Under the pieces are notes generated by a model. It was given only the letters and a program-made list of their open reading frames with translations, was not told where the DNA came from and made no database searches. Of a stretch of DNA of 64,000 nucleotides, positions 9,003 through 17,837 are shown piece by piece. Both the position numbers and the translations under genes were made by a program. Every line of letters starts with the position of its first letter. Within the stretch, counting starts at the first letter, position 1. The stretch comes from Paracoccaceae bacterium (GTDB taxonomy: Bacteria; Pseudomonadota; Alphaproteobacteria; Rhodobacterales; Rhodobacteraceae): the NCBI GenBank assembly GCA_027013095.1, contig JALUYI010000054.1:62001-126000 (forward strand). Direction: 5' to 3'.

Positions 9003-9286
9003 GGTCCACCGTCGGCTCGGCAACGGGGGCGGGTTTGAGATCGGTTCGAAGGCGGGCTCGGGCTGCGGCTGGCAGAGGCCAGTGCGCAATCCGATTGCAC
9101 AAACCATTTGCACAAACCATTTGCCAAGCGCAAAACTTGTGTTATAGCGCGGCTCAGATTTGCCAAGGGGGCTTTTGCGCGCATTTGCGGTTCCGCCTTT
9201 CCTGGAACGGCAAACTGCCGATTCTATGTTGGGTCGAAAAAGCCGAAAAAACGGGGCCTTGCCCCTGAACTATGAGGAATGGAAAT
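9003..9286 (+). promoter_or_regulatory. acpP upstream region with tandem 13-bp repeats and possible promoter
   Basis: A 284-bp gap with no gene. It contains two exact head-to-tail copies of TTGCACAAACCAT and a third, partial copy (see the repeat entry). TTGCCA (9121-9126) with TTATAG (9142-9147) could be a promoter with a short 15-bp spacer. An own promoter for acpP is common because ACP is needed in large amounts. Confidence 0.4.
9095..9120 (+). repeat. Two tandem copies of TTGCACAAACCAT upstream of acpP
   Basis: Exact 13-bp direct repeats at 9095-9107 and 9108-9120, followed at 9121 by a partial third copy (TTGCCAAGCG). Their place at the -35 region of the possible acpP promoter suggests a regulator-binding array or a slipped duplication. 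Confidence 0.7.
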
Positions 9287-9520
9287 ATGAGCGACATCGC
9301 AGATCGCGTACGGAAAATTGTTGTTGAGCATCTGAGCGTCGATGCGGACAAAGTCACGGATAACGCCTCGTTCATCGACGATCTGGGCGCCGACAGTCTG
9401 GATACGGTCGAGTTGGTCATGGCGTTTGAAGAAGAGTTCGGCATCGAAATCCCCGATGACGCGGCGGAAACGATCCAGTCCTTTGGCGATGCGGTGAAAT
9501 TCATTACCGAAGCCTCGTGA
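9287..9520 (+). CDS. acpP: Acyl carrier protein
   Basis: A 77-residue acidic protein. The phosphopantetheine attachment site is Ser37 in [15 protein letters not shown]. It carries the growing acyl chain in fatty acid synthesis. The start MSDIADRV at 9287 is preceded by GAGGAATGGA; a second ATG at 9272 is less likely. A terminator follows. Confidence 0.97.
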   Translation: MSDIADRVRKIVVEHLSVDADKVTDNASFIDDLGADSLDTVELVMAFEEEFGIEIPDDAAETIQSFGDAVKFITEAS

Positions 9521-9582
9521 TCTCTGGTCGGCTGGACCGTCACGGTTCGGTCGGTTCGGTTTGACCTCTCCACGAGTCAGCG

Positions 9583-9610
9583 AAAAGGCGTCCCTTGCGG
9601 GCGCCTTTTT
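9583..9610 (+). terminator. Intrinsic terminator behind acpP
   Basis: AAAGGCG-T-CCC pairs with GGG-CGCCTTT around a TTGC loop, with one bulged T, and ends in TTTTT. It could partly isolate the highly expressed acpP from fabF. Confidence 0.8.
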
Positions 9611-9716
9611 CGGTTGCGGGGCATGGGGCGGCGAAAAGCCGCCGCCTTTTGCTTGCCCCTTGCGGGAAAGATTGTGTATCAGTCGGGCAACGAGGCAGAT
9701 TGTTTGAGGTAAGCGC

Positions 9717-10979
9717 ATGCGACGTGTTGTGATCACGGGGTTGGGAATGGTGACCCCTCTGGCCTGCGGGGTCGAGGAAACCTGGGCGCGCCTGCTGGCG
9801 GGCGAATCCGGGATTGGAACGATCAAACGCTTTGATGCGTCCCATCTGGCCACCGATTACGCTGGCGAGGTGCCGCTGGGCGAGGGCGGGAACGGCGCCT
9901 TTAACCCGGGGGACTGGATGTCGCCCAAGGATCGGCGCAAGGTGGATGATTTCATCCTTTATGCCATGGCCTCGAGCGTGCAGGCGGTGACCGACGCGGG
10001 CTGGACGCCCGAGGATGAAGAGTCGCGTCAGCGAACCGGGGTTCTGATCGGCTCGGGCATCGGCGGGCTGAACACCATTGCCGAGACCGCCATCCTGTTG
10101 AAAGAGCGCGGGCCGCGGCGGATCTCGCCGTTTTTCATTCCCGGAACACTGATCAATCTGGCCTCGGGTCAGGTCTCGATCCGCTATGGGTTCAAGGGGC
10201 CAAACCATGCGGTGGTGACGGCCTGCTCGACTGGCGCCCACGCGATTGGCGATGCGGCGCGCCTGATCATGCTGGACGATGCAGATGTTATGATTGCCGG
10301 CGGAGCCGAAGCGCCGATCTCGGAAATCGGGATTGCCGGATTTAATGCGTGCAAGGCGCTGAGCACGTCGCGCAAGGATGCCCCCGAGACTGCCTCGCGC
10401 CCCTATGACCGAGACCGGGACGGGTTCGTGATGGGCGAAGGCGCCGGGATCGTGGTGCTGGAAGAACTGGAGCATGCCCGGGCCCGCGGCGCCCATATCT
10501 ATGCCGAAGTGATCGGCTATGGCCTGTCGGGAGACGCCTATCATATCACTGCGCCGGCCAGCGATGGCGATGGCGGGTATCGGGCCATGCAGGCGGCGCT
10601 GAAGCGGGCCGGTCTGGTCCCGGCGGATGTGGATTACATCAACGCCCACGGCACCTCGACCATGGCCGACACGATCGAGCTGGCGGCGGTTGAGCGCCTG
10701 TTGGGTGAGGCGGCTTCGGGGGCGACGATGTCCTCGACAAAGTCGGCAACCGGTCACCTGCTGGGTGCTGCCGGCGCGGTCGAAGCGATCTTTTCGGTTC
10801 TGGCGATTCGCGACCAGATTGCGCCGCCAACCATCAACCTTGATAACCCGCCGGAGGGGGCGGTTCTGGACCTTGCCGCCAATGCGGCAGTCGAGCGGCG
10901 CATTGACGTTGCCCTGTCCAATTCCTTTGGCTTTGGTGGGACCAACGCCTCGGTCGTGTTTCGCAAACTGGAGCAATAA
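9717..10979 (+). CDS. fabF: 3-oxoacyl-ACP synthase II
   Basis: A 420-residue condensing enzyme that elongates acyl-ACP with malonyl-ACP. The Cys-His-His triad is complete: Cys170 in VVTACSTGAHAIGDA, His311 in NAHGTST and His347 in SATGHLLGAAGA. C-terminal SNSFGFGGTNASVVF is typical. GAGGTAAGCGC precedes the ATG. It is followed after 5 bp by mltG. Confidence 0.97.
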   Translation: MRRVVITGLGMVTPLACGVEETWARLLAGESGIGTIKRFDASHLATDYAGEVPLGEGGNGAFNPGDWMSPKDRRKVDDFILYAMASSVQAVTDAGWTPEDEESRQRTGVLIGSGIGGLNTIAETAILLKERGPRRISPFFIPGTLINLASGQVSIRYGFKGPNHAVVTACSTGAHAIGDAARLIMLDDADVMIAGGAEAPISEIGIAGFNACKALSTSRKDAPETASRPYDRDRDGFVMGEGAGIVVLEELEHARARGAHIYAEVIGYGLSGDAYHITAPASDGDGGYRAMQAALKRAGLVPADVDYINAHGTSTMADTIELAAVERLLGEAASGATMSSTKSATGHLLGAAGAVEAIFSVLAIRDQIAPPTINLDNPPEGAVLDLAANAAVERRIDVALSNSFGFGGTNASVVFRKLEQ

Positions 10980-10984
10980 GGCCA

Positions 10985-11992
10985 ATGGTTCGGCATATTG
11001 CCTCGAACGCGCTGACCCTTTTGATTGTCGCGATGACGCTGGTTGGCGGCATCATTGCCTGGGGCGCGCGCGAGATGCAGGCGCCGGGAAATTTCAGTCA
11101 GGACGTCGTGTTCGAGGTCAAGGCTGGCGACCGCCTGAAGGGGGTCTCGGAACGTCTGGCGGCGGCGGGGCTGATCTCCAACGGGCTGATTTTTCGCATT
11201 GCGGCGCGCAATGCGGGCGACGACCAGAAGCTGAAATTCGGTGAATACAAGATCCCCGCCTATGCCTCGATGAAACAGATTCTGGGCATTGTGACCAGCG
11301 GCAAGGCGCTGACCTATCAAGTCACGATCCCCGAGGGATTGACCAGTTTTCAGATCGTCATGTTGTTGAAAAACCAGCCGTATCTGACCGGAGATGTCAA
11401 GGAGATACCCCCCGAGGGGTCGTTGGCGCCGGACACTTATTCGATTTCAAAGGGGGACACGGTGGCCTCGGTCATTCGCCGCATGACGTTGGCGCAGCAC
11501 CGGATCATTACCGACGCGTGGGCGTTGCGGGCCGAGGGGTTGCCGCTGAAATCGCCCGATGACGCGCTGACGCTGGCCTCGATCGTGGAAAAGGAAACCT
11601 CGGTGCCGGCCGAGCGGCCAATCGTGGCCTCGGTCTTTATCAACCGGCTGAATCGGGGAATGCGCCTGCAGACAGACCCGACAGTGATTTACGGGATCAC
11701 CGGCGGCAAGGGCAATCTGGGGCGGGGGCTGCGCCAGAGCGAGCTGCGCAAGAAAACGCCGTGGAATACCTATGTTATCGACGGGTTGCCGGAAACGCCG
11801 ATTGCCAACCCGGGCAAGGCCTCGATCGAGGCGGCGCTGAACCCGGCGAAAACCAATTATTTGTTTTTCGTGGCCGACGGAACCGGAGGGCATGTGTTTT
11901 CCGAAACCATTGGCGAGCATAACAAGAACGTGGCCAAGTGGCGTAAGATCGAAGCGCGAAAAAAGGCCAAGAGGTTGAAAAAGAAGAAGTAA
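10985..11992 (+). CDS. mltG: Endolytic murein transglycosylase MltG
   Basis: A 335-residue membrane-anchored YceG-like protein. One N-terminal transmembrane helix (residues about 8-26) is followed by a LysM-like segment (EVKAGDRLKGVSERLAAAGLI, positions 11113-11175) and the catalytic domain with ASIVEKET (Glu202) and RLQTDPTVIYG. It cuts nascent peptidoglycan strands in the periplasm. The Lys-rich end (KKAKRLKKKK) is unusual. It sits with the fab genes in the common alphaproteobacterial order fabF-mltG. Confidence 0.93.
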   Translation: MVRHIASNALTLLIVAMTLVGGIIAWGAREMQAPGNFSQDVVFEVKAGDRLKGVSERLAAAGLISNGLIFRIAARNAGDDQKLKFGEYKIPAYASMKQILGIVTSGKALTYQVTIPEGLTSFQIVMLLKNQPYLTGDVKEIPPEGSLAPDTYSISKGDTVASVIRRMTLAQHRIITDAWALRAEGLPLKSPDDALTLASIVEKETSVPAERPIVASVFINRLNRGMRLQTDPTVIYGITGGKGNLGRGLRQSELRKKTPWNTYVIDGLPETPIANPGKASIEAALNPAKTNYLFFVADGTGGHVFSETIGEHNKNVAKWRKIEARKKAKRLKKKK

Positions 11993-12035
11993 TTATTTTG
12001 CTCGGAAAAATATGTCACAACCATAAAGAAAGTTG

Positions 12036-12064
12036 TTGACTTTGCGAACGATCTAAAGTATAAA
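12036..12064 (+). promoter_or_regulatory. Strong sigma-70-like promoter in front of the GTA cluster
   Basis: TTGACT (12036-12041), 17-bp spacer, TATAAA (12059-12064). It is close to consensus and unusual for this GC-rich genome. Transcription would start near 12071, about 90 bp before the first GTA gene and before the hairpin at 12092. Confidence 0.7.
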
Positions 12065-12091
12065 CCTGTCAAGCTGGAAGAAATGGGCGAG

Positions 12092-12121
12092 CGACGCATC
12101 GGCAACGATGGGTCGTTTTTT
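12092..12121 (+). terminator. Intrinsic terminator/attenuator in the GTA leader
   Basis: CGACGCATCG (12092-12101) pairs with CGATGGGTCG (12106-12115), one mismatch, around a GCAA tetraloop, followed by six T. Because it lies between the promoter and the first GTA gene, most transcripts should stop here unless antitermination occurs. It is too far from mltG to be only its terminator, since the promoter lies between them. Confidence 0.75.
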
Positions 12122-12161
12122 CGTTTCTACTCGTGCGGTGCATGAGAAAGCCTGAGCATTT

Positions 12162-12485
12162 ATGACAACAAAAACACCTCCGGGGGAGCCCCGGGCCGAT
12201 GCGATTCTGCAAACGGCACGGGCGCATTATGCCGAAATTTCCGCAGCTTTGCGGGCGGCGACTGCAAATCTGGACGCCAGTGATGACAAGGGCCTCAGGG
12301 CCTTTATCGGCGCGACGCAAAGCCATTGGAAGGCGCTTCAGAGTGTTCTGGACAAGGAGAGAGAGCTTGAAAAAAGCGCGCGTGAACGCGCCGGGATCGT
12401 CAATGGCTATGCCGTCGATCTCGACGCCGCCCGATCTGAGGTCGGGCGCAGACTGGCTTGCCTCAAGGCCGCAAGCACAGATTGA
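12162..12485 (+). CDS. GTA small terminase (g1)
   Basis: A 107-residue helical protein at the place of RcGTA g1, which is the small terminase subunit TerS that recruits the large terminase. The long helical middle (residues 40-95, rich in Glu/Arg/Lys/Leu) could form the oligomerisation coiled coil. A modest GAGAAAG lies upstream of the ATG. Its 3' end overlaps the large terminase gene by about 83 bp. The assignment rests on position and size more than on sequence motifs. Confidence 0.8.
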   Translation: MTTKTPPGEPRADAILQTARAHYAEISAALRAATANLDASDDKGLRAFIGATQSHWKALQSVLDKERELEKSARERAGIVNGYAVDLDAARSEVGRRLACLKAASTD

Positions 12486-13779
12486 GGCGTTTCTGGCGGA
12501 CCTTGGCGAGAACGCGATTCTGGCGTTGCCCTATCTGTTTGATTTCTGGGCGATGGAGCACCAGCGGCCCCCTCAAGGCGACTGGAAAACCTGGGTGATT
12601 CTGGGCGGTCGCGGAGCCGGCAAGACCCGGGCCGGTGCAGAATGGGTGCGCGCCGAGGTCGAAGGGCCAAAGCCGCTGGACCGGGGGCGTGCGCAACGCG
12701 TGGCGCTGGTGGGGGAAACCATTGATCAGGTGCGCGAGGTGATGGTGTTTGGCGACAGCGGTATTCTGGCCTGCAGTCCGCCAGATCGGCGACCGCGCTG
12801 GGAGGCCGGTCGTAAACAGCTGGTGTGGTCTAATGGCGCGGTGGCGCAGGCGTTCTCGGCCTTTGACCCCGACCGGCTGCGCGGGCCGCAGTTTGACGCA
12901 GCCTGGGTCGATGAGTTGGCGAAATGGAAAAAGGCGCGCGCCACGTGGGATATGCTGCAGTTTGGCCTGCGTCTTGGTTCGTCGCCGCGTCAGGTGGTGA
13001 CGACGACTCCGCAGAATAACGCCGTTTTGCGCGAAATACTGGGGGCGCCGGCGACGGTTGTGACCTCGGCGCCGACCTGGGCGAACCGGGCCTATCTGGC
13101 ACGCTCGTTTCTTGAGGAGGTGCGGTCAAAATACGGTGGCACGCGTCTTGGGCGTCAGGAGCTGGAGGGCGAGATGCTGCGGGAAAGCGATGGCGCACTG
13201 TGGAGCGGTGCGATGATCGAAGCCGCGCGGGTGGATGCGATCGAGGAATTTGACCGCGTAGTGGTGGCGGTGGATCCGCCGGTCAGCGGACATCAGCGCT
13301 CGGATGAATGCGGGATCGTCGTCGTTGGCGCGGTGACAAAGGGACCGGTTGGCGAATGGCGCGCCTGTGTGCTGGCCGATGAGAGCCTGCGCGGCGCATC
13401 ACCGCAGAAATGGGCGGCGGCTGCGGTTCGGGCCTATCACGAATATGGGGCGGACCGCCTGGTGGCCGAGGTCAATCAGGGCGGAGATCTGGTCGAGGCG
13501 GTGGTGCGGCAGATCGATCCGCTGGTCAGTTATCGGGGCGTTCGGGCCTCGCGGGGCAAGGTTGCGCGCGCCGAGCCGGTTGCGGCGCTTTATGAGCAGG
13601 GGCGGGTCCGGCATGTGCGCGGATTGGCGGCGCTTGAGGATCAGATGGTGCTGATGACATCGCGCGGTTTTGAAGGGCGTGGCAGCCCGGACCGGGTCGA
13701 TGCGCTGGTCTGGGCCCTGAGTGATCTGATTATTGGACGCGCCGCAGCACGGCTGGCACCGCGTCTGCGGGAATTGTGA
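12403..13779 (+). CDS. GTA large terminase (g2)
   Basis: About 458 residues. The ATPase P-loop GGRGAGKTRAG is at residues 68-78, with Walker B in AAWVDELAKW and the motor motif TTTPQNN. The C-terminal RNase H-like nuclease shows VVVAVDPPVSG and later DALVWALSDLI. It pumps and cuts host DNA into GTA heads. The start is uncertain: ATG 12403 or ATG 12409 gives the conserved STPPDLRSGADWLAS start, inside the g1 gene; the longer open frame upstream is just the shadow of g1. Confidence 0.92.
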   Translation: MAMPSISTPPDLRSGADWLASRPQAQIEAFLADLGENAILALPYLFDFWAMEHQRPPQGDWKTWVILGGRGAGKTRAGAEWVRAEVEGPKPLDRGRAQRVALVGETIDQVREVMVFGDSGILACSPPDRRPRWEAGRKQLVWSNGAVAQAFSAFDPDRLRGPQFDAAWVDELAKWKKARATWDMLQFGLRLGSSPRQVVTTTPQNNAVLREILGAPATVVTSAPTWANRAYLARSFLEEVRSKYGGTRLGRQELEGEMLRESDGALWSGAMIEAARVDAIEEFDRVVVAVDPPVSGHQRSDECGIVVVGAVTKGPVGEWRACVLADESLRGASPQKWAAAAVRAYHEYGADRLVAEVNQGGDLVEAVVRQIDPLVSYRGVRASRGKVARAEPVAALYEQGRVRHVRGLAALEDQMVLMTSRGFEGRGSPDRVDALVWALSDLIIGRAAARLAPRLREL

Positions 13780-13804
13780 ATTTTCAGGAATTGGAGTGAT
13801 TTCA

Positions 13805-14968
13805 ATGGGTTTGAAGCTATTCGGACGGGTCGCCCCTGAGGCCAAGGCCTCGGTAACGGGACCTGTGATCGCGTTTCACGGTCCCGGTCGCGTGGCCTGG
13901 TCTCCGCGGGATACGGCGTCGCTGACGCGCACGGGGTTTGCCGGAAATCCGGTCGGGTTTCGCTGCGTGAAAATGATTGCCGAGGCGGCGGCGGCGTTGC
14001 CGCTGCTGTTGCAGGATTCCGAGCGGCGCTATGAGACGCACCCGGTTCTGAGCCTGCTGCAGCGCCCTAATGCGGGGCAGGGGCGCGCGGATTTTCTGGA
14101 AAACCTGTTTGGTCAGATTTTGTTAAGCGGTGACGGGTATCTTGAAGCCGTTGCCGGCGAATCGGGGCTGCCGCTGGAACTGCATGTGCTGCGCTCGGAC
14201 CGGATGCGGATCGTGCCGGGGGCAGATGGCTGGCCGGTGGCATATGAATACAAGGTCGGGGCGCGCAAGCACCGGTTCGACATGATGGGGGATGTGGCGC
14301 CGATCTGTCATGTGCGCAGTTTTCATCCGCAGGACGACCATTACGGCCTGTCCCCGATGCAGGCGGCAGCGGCGGCGCTGGATGTGCATAATGCGGCCTC
14401 GCGCTGGTCAAAGGCGCTGCTGGACAATGCCGCGCGCCCCTCGGGAGCGATTGTTTATCGGGGTGCGGACGGGCAGGGCCAATTGGGGGCTGAACAATAC
14501 GCCCGTCTTCAGGGCGAGATGGAAAGCTATCATCAGGGCGCGGCGAATGCGGGCCGGCCGATGTTGCTGGAGGGCGGTCTGGACTGGAAACCCATGGGGT
14601 TCAGCCCCTCGGATATGGAGTTCCAGAAAACTAAGGAGGCGGCGGCCCGCGAAGTGGCGCTGGCCTTTGGTGTGCCGCCGATGCTGCTGGGCCTGCCGGG
14701 GGATGCGACCTACGCCAATTACGCCGAGGCGCATCGGGCCTTTTATCGTCTGACGGTGTTGCCGCTGGCCAGCAAGGTACTGGCGCGTCTTTCGGGCTGG
14801 CTGGCGGAATATTCCGGCACGACGGCGGCGCTGACCCCGGATCTTGACGCCATTCCTGCGCTTTCGAGCGAGCGCGACGCACGTTGGCGACGTGTTTCAG
14901 AGGCCGGGTTTTTGAGCAGCGCGGAAAAACGTGCCATGCTGGGCCTGCCGAAAGAGGCCGATGCGTGA
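13805..14968 (+). CDS. GTA portal protein (g3)
   Basis: A 387-residue HK97-type portal protein (phage portal family) that forms the dodecameric DNA gate of the head. Recognisable stretches are NPVGFRCVKMIAEAAAALPLLL (near residues 40-60), GNGYLEA-like SGDGYLEAV, YGLSPMQAAAAALD and GVPPMLLGLPGDATYANYAEA. GGAG precedes the ATG at 13805. The end overlaps the next gene by 8 bp. Confidence 0.93.
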   Translation: MGLKLFGRVAPEAKASVTGPVIAFHGPGRVAWSPRDTASLTRTGFAGNPVGFRCVKMIAEAAAALPLLLQDSERRYETHPVLSLLQRPNAGQGRADFLENLFGQILLSGDGYLEAVAGESGLPLELHVLRSDRMRIVPGADGWPVAYEYKVGARKHRFDMMGDVAPICHVRSFHPQDDHYGLSPMQAAAAALDVHNAASRWSKALLDNAARPSGAIVYRGADGQGQLGAEQYARLQGEMESYHQGAANAGRPMLLEGGLDWKPMGFSPSDMEFQKTKEAAAREVALAFGVPPMLLGLPGDATYANYAEAHRAFYRLTVLPLASKVLARLSGWLAEYSGTTAALTPDLDAIPALSSERDARWRRVSEAGFLSSAEKRAMLGLPKEADA

Positions 14969-15206
14969 GGGTGTGCGCGGTGGCGGCTCACGCTTTTTAT
15001 ACGAGCCGTTTGACGCAGCCTCGGCCCGGCTGGAAACCCATGAGCGAGTCAATGAGGAACGCTGGAACGCCTTGGAACGGCGCCTGAATTCCATCGAGAC
15101 GATGCTGGAACGCCTGGAGCGGCGGCTGTGGCTGGCGGTTTACGGGGTCGTGGCATTCACCCTGACACAGGGGTTTATTGCGCTTGTGGATATCTCACCA
15201 AAGTGA
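14961..15206 (+). CDS. GTA head formation protein (g3.5)
   Basis: An 81-residue protein with a central heptad-like helix (ARLETHERVNEERWNALERR, then LNSIETMLERLERRLW) and one C-terminal hydrophobic helix (LAVYGVVAFTLTQGFIALV). It matches in place and type the small RcGTA protein between portal and protease (rcc01685 type), which is needed for head formation. Start ATG 14961 overlaps the portal stop. Confidence 0.8.
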   Translation: MREGVRGGGSRFLYEPFDAASARLETHERVNEERWNALERRLNSIETMLERLERRLWLAVYGVVAFTLTQGFIALVDISPK

Positions 15207-15217
15207 AGGAAAACAAT

Positions 15218-15817
15218 ATGTTGGAAGGCAAACCTGCGACGGGACTGGAAGTTAAGTTCTGTTGCTTCGAGGAGGGGGTTTCGGTCGAGAATGACGGTGC
15301 GATCCGGGGCTATGCCTCGATTTTCGGCCTAAGCGATCAGGGCGGGGATGTGGTGCAGAAGGGCGCCTACGCGGCCTCGCTGACACGGTTGAAACAGGAC
15401 GGGCGCGCGGTCAAGATGTTATGGCAACACGACGCGGCGCAACCCATCGGAATTTGGGAGGAGGTCCGCGAGGACGATCGCGGTCTGCTGGTCAAGGGTC
15501 GCATTCTGGCGGATGTGCAAAAGGGCGCGGAGGCGCTGGCGCTGATCGGAGCGGGGGCGATCGACGGCTTGTCGATCGGATACCGTACGGTGCGGGCCGA
15601 AAAGGATGCCAAGGGCCGGCGGCTCTTGCATGAGCTGGAGTTGTGGGAAGTGTCGTTGGTGACATTTCCGATGCTTCCAGAGGCGCGGATCAAGGGTCGG
15701 GAAGACGCCGGCGCAAGTGATCTGGCGCGTGAACTGGCGGGGGCTTTTTCGGCGGCCCGCAGCATGCTGGCGGACATCGGCCAGCATTCGTTTTCATCAA
15801 AAAACAGGAATGATTGA
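15218..15817 (+). CDS. GTA prohead protease (g4)
   Basis: A 199-residue HK97-family prohead protease. It has GYASIFGLSDQGGDVVQKGAY, the catalytic His in MLWQHDAAQPIG, and the catalytic Ser in IDGLSIGY. It removes the N-terminal delta domain of the capsid protein during maturation. GAAGGA precedes the ATG. The stop overlaps the capsid gene start by 1 bp. Confidence 0.93.
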   Translation: MLEGKPATGLEVKFCCFEEGVSVENDGAIRGYASIFGLSDQGGDVVQKGAYAASLTRLKQDGRAVKMLWQHDAAQPIGIWEEVREDDRGLLVKGRILADVQKGAEALALIGAGAIDGLSIGYRTVRAEKDAKGRRLLHELELWEVSLVTFPMLPEARIKGREDAGASDLARELAGAFSAARSMLADIGQHSFSSKNRND

Positions 15818-17010
15818 TGCGCAAGACAGAGACGGGGGCGGGGCTGGAACATGCGGCCTCGGCTGTCGGTGAGGTGAAAACCGAACTGGCGGGTTTTTTT
15901 AATGATTTCAGCAAGTTTCAGGCCGATATTGCGGCGAAAATTCAACGACAGGAAGACCGATTGACCATGATTGATCGCAAAAACATGCTTGCCGCCCGGC
16001 GTCCGGTTCTGAGCCGGGAAGCCGAGATTGACGCGCCCCACAAAAAGGCGTTTTCGGCCTATCTGCGCCGAGGTGACGATGACGGGCTACGCGGGCTTGA
16101 GTTGGAGGAAAAGGCGCTGTCCAGCGCGGTGGCGGCCGATGGCGGCTATCTGGTGGACCCGGTGACGGCGGACCGGATCGCGGGCGTTCTGCGCAACGCG
16201 GCGAGCATTCGCGCGATTGCCAATGTGGTGCAGGTCGAGGCGACTGCCTTTGATGTGCTGATCGACCACACCGATATCGGCGCGGGTTGGGCCAGCGAGA
16301 CGGCGCCGACGGTGGAAACGGGAACACCGGCGCTGGATCGCATCTCGATCCCGCTGCACGAGCTGAGCGCCCTGCCCAAGGCCAGCCAGCGGCTGCTGGA
16401 TGACAGCGCCTTTAACGTCGAGGACTGGCTGGCCAGCCGGATTGCCGACAAGTTTGCCCGCTCGGAAGGGGCGGCGTTTGTCTCGGGCGATGGTATCGAC
16501 AAGCCCACCGGCTTTTTGAACTATGCGGCGGTGGCGGACAATCTGTGGGCCTGGGGCAAGCTGGGCTATGTGGCCACAGGTGCAGCCGGGGATTTCAACG
16601 CCACCAATCAGGCCGATGCGATCGTCGATCTGGTCTATGCGCTGGGGGCACGGTATCGGGCCAATGCGACCTTTGTGATGAACAGCAAGACCGCCGGAGC
16701 AGTGCGCAAGATGAAGGATGTGGACGGGCGCTTTTTGTGGTCCGATGGTTTGGCGGCCAGCGAGCCGGCGCGGCTGATGGGCTATCCTGTGCTGATTGCC
16801 GAGGACATGCCCGACATTGCTCTGGACACGACCGCGATTGCCTTTGGCGATTTTGCCGCCGGATACACGGTGGCCGAGCGCCCCGATCTGCGGATCCTGC
16901 GCGACCCCTTCAGTGCCAAGCCCAATGTGCTGTTTTACGCCACCAAGCGCGTTGGCGGAGATGTCAGCGATTTCGCCGCGATCAAACTGCTGAAATTCTC
17001 GCTGAGCTAA
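15817..17010 (+). CDS. GTA major capsid protein (g5)
   Basis: A 397-residue HK97-fold capsid protein. The N-terminal about 100 residues are a coiled-coil delta domain removed by the protease. The mature part begins around ALSSAVAADGGYLVDPVTADRI. Further family features are DNFLNYAAV-like KPTGFLNYAAV and the end FYATKRVGGDVSDFAAIKLLKFS (16935-17003). Start ATG 15817 overlaps the protease stop (TGATG). Confidence 0.95.
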   Translation: MRKTETGAGLEHAASAVGEVKTELAGFFNDFSKFQADIAAKIQRQEDRLTMIDRKNMLAARRPVLSREAEIDAPHKKAFSAYLRRGDDDGLRGLELEEKALSSAVAADGGYLVDPVTADRIAGVLRNAASIRAIANVVQVEATAFDVLIDHTDIGAGWASETAPTVETGTPALDRISIPLHELSALPKASQRLLDDSAFNVEDWLASRIADKFARSEGAAFVSGDGIDKPTGFLNYAAVADNLWAWGKLGYVATGAAGDFNATNQADAIVDLVYALGARYRANATFVMNSKTAGAVRKMKDVDGRFLWSDGLAASEPARLMGYPVLIAEDMPDIALDTTAIAFGDFAAGYTVAERPDLRILRDPFSAKPNVLFYATKRVGGDVSDFAAIKLLKFSLS

Positions 17011-17240
17011 GGGAAACCCCTTGGTTTGACGGGAACATGCGCCGCCCGGGGGGTTCGGGTGACGCATGGTTTCGCGCGTGCGTCTGGCATTGTCCAGCTG
17101 CTCTCCCCTCCGTTCGAGCAATGCGGGCGCGCGCGCGATTTCACAGGATTTTTCAGCGTTTCGGGATGTTGTTGCGGCGTTGTTTGGTGCGCAAGCGGCT
17201 TTCCGACCGCGCGTAGGCGGGGCGATTTTGGAGGTTTTTG
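17011..17240 (+). other. Non-coding gap inside the GTA cluster
   Basis: The 230 bp between capsid and first connector is the only long gap in an otherwise overlapping gene run. The short open frames crossing it do not look like proteins. No clear promoter or terminator is seen; GGAGG at 17230 is the ribosome-binding site of the connector. Confidence 0.6.
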
Positions 17241-17837
17241 ATGATGTTGGTTGAACTGAGCACGGTGCCGGCTGCGGCGCTGCCAGTTGCGGAATTTGCA
17301 GATCATCTGCATCTGGGGACCGGGTTTGCCGATGATGGCTCGCAAAATGCGGTGCTGGAGGCCTATTTGCGCGCCAGCATGGCCGCAATCGAGGCGCGGA
17401 TTGGCAAGGCGCTGATCATGCGGCGGTTTTCCTGGCAGGTCACGGCATGGAGATTGCCGGATGCGCAGGGGTTGCCAGTGGCACCGGTGCAGGCCATCAC
17501 CGCCGTCAAGCTGAGCGACCGCACCGGCAATGTGACGCTGGCCGATCCCGCGGGCTATGTTCTGGAAAAGGACGGGCAGCAGCCGCGGCTGGTGGCGTTG
17601 AGCGGCTCTCTGCCGCCGATTCCAGCGGGCGGGGCGGCGGATATTGAATTCGACGCGGGCTTTGGTCCGGTCTGGAGCGATGTGCCGGTGGATCTGGCGC
17701 AGGCGGTGTTTTTGCTGGCGGCGCATTATTATGCGCATCGTCGCGGTGAGGGCAGCCGCGCCGATCTGATGCCCTTTGGCGTGATGGCGTTGATCGAGAG
17801 CTGGCGCAATGTGCGCCTGCTGGGAGGCGCGGCATGA
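17241..17837 (+). CDS. GTA head-tail connector, adaptor type (g6)
   Basis: A 198-residue protein of the phage gp6/gp8-like connector family: helical N-terminus with AVLEAYLRASMAAIEARIGKAL (17350-17415), a beta domain, and a final helical part (VPVDLAQAVFLLAAHYYAHR). It forms the adaptor ring below the portal. GGAGG is well placed in front of ATG 17241. It overlaps the next gene by 4 bp. Confidence 0.88.
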   Translation: MMLVELSTVPAAALPVAEFADHLHLGTGFADDGSQNAVLEAYLRASMAAIEARIGKALIMRRFSWQVTAWRLPDAQGLPVAPVQAITAVKLSDRTGNVTLADPAGYVLEKDGQQPRLVALSGSLPPIPAGGAADIEFDAGFGPVWSDVPVDLAQAVFLLAAHYYAHRRGEGSRADLMPFGVMALIESWRNVRLLGGAA

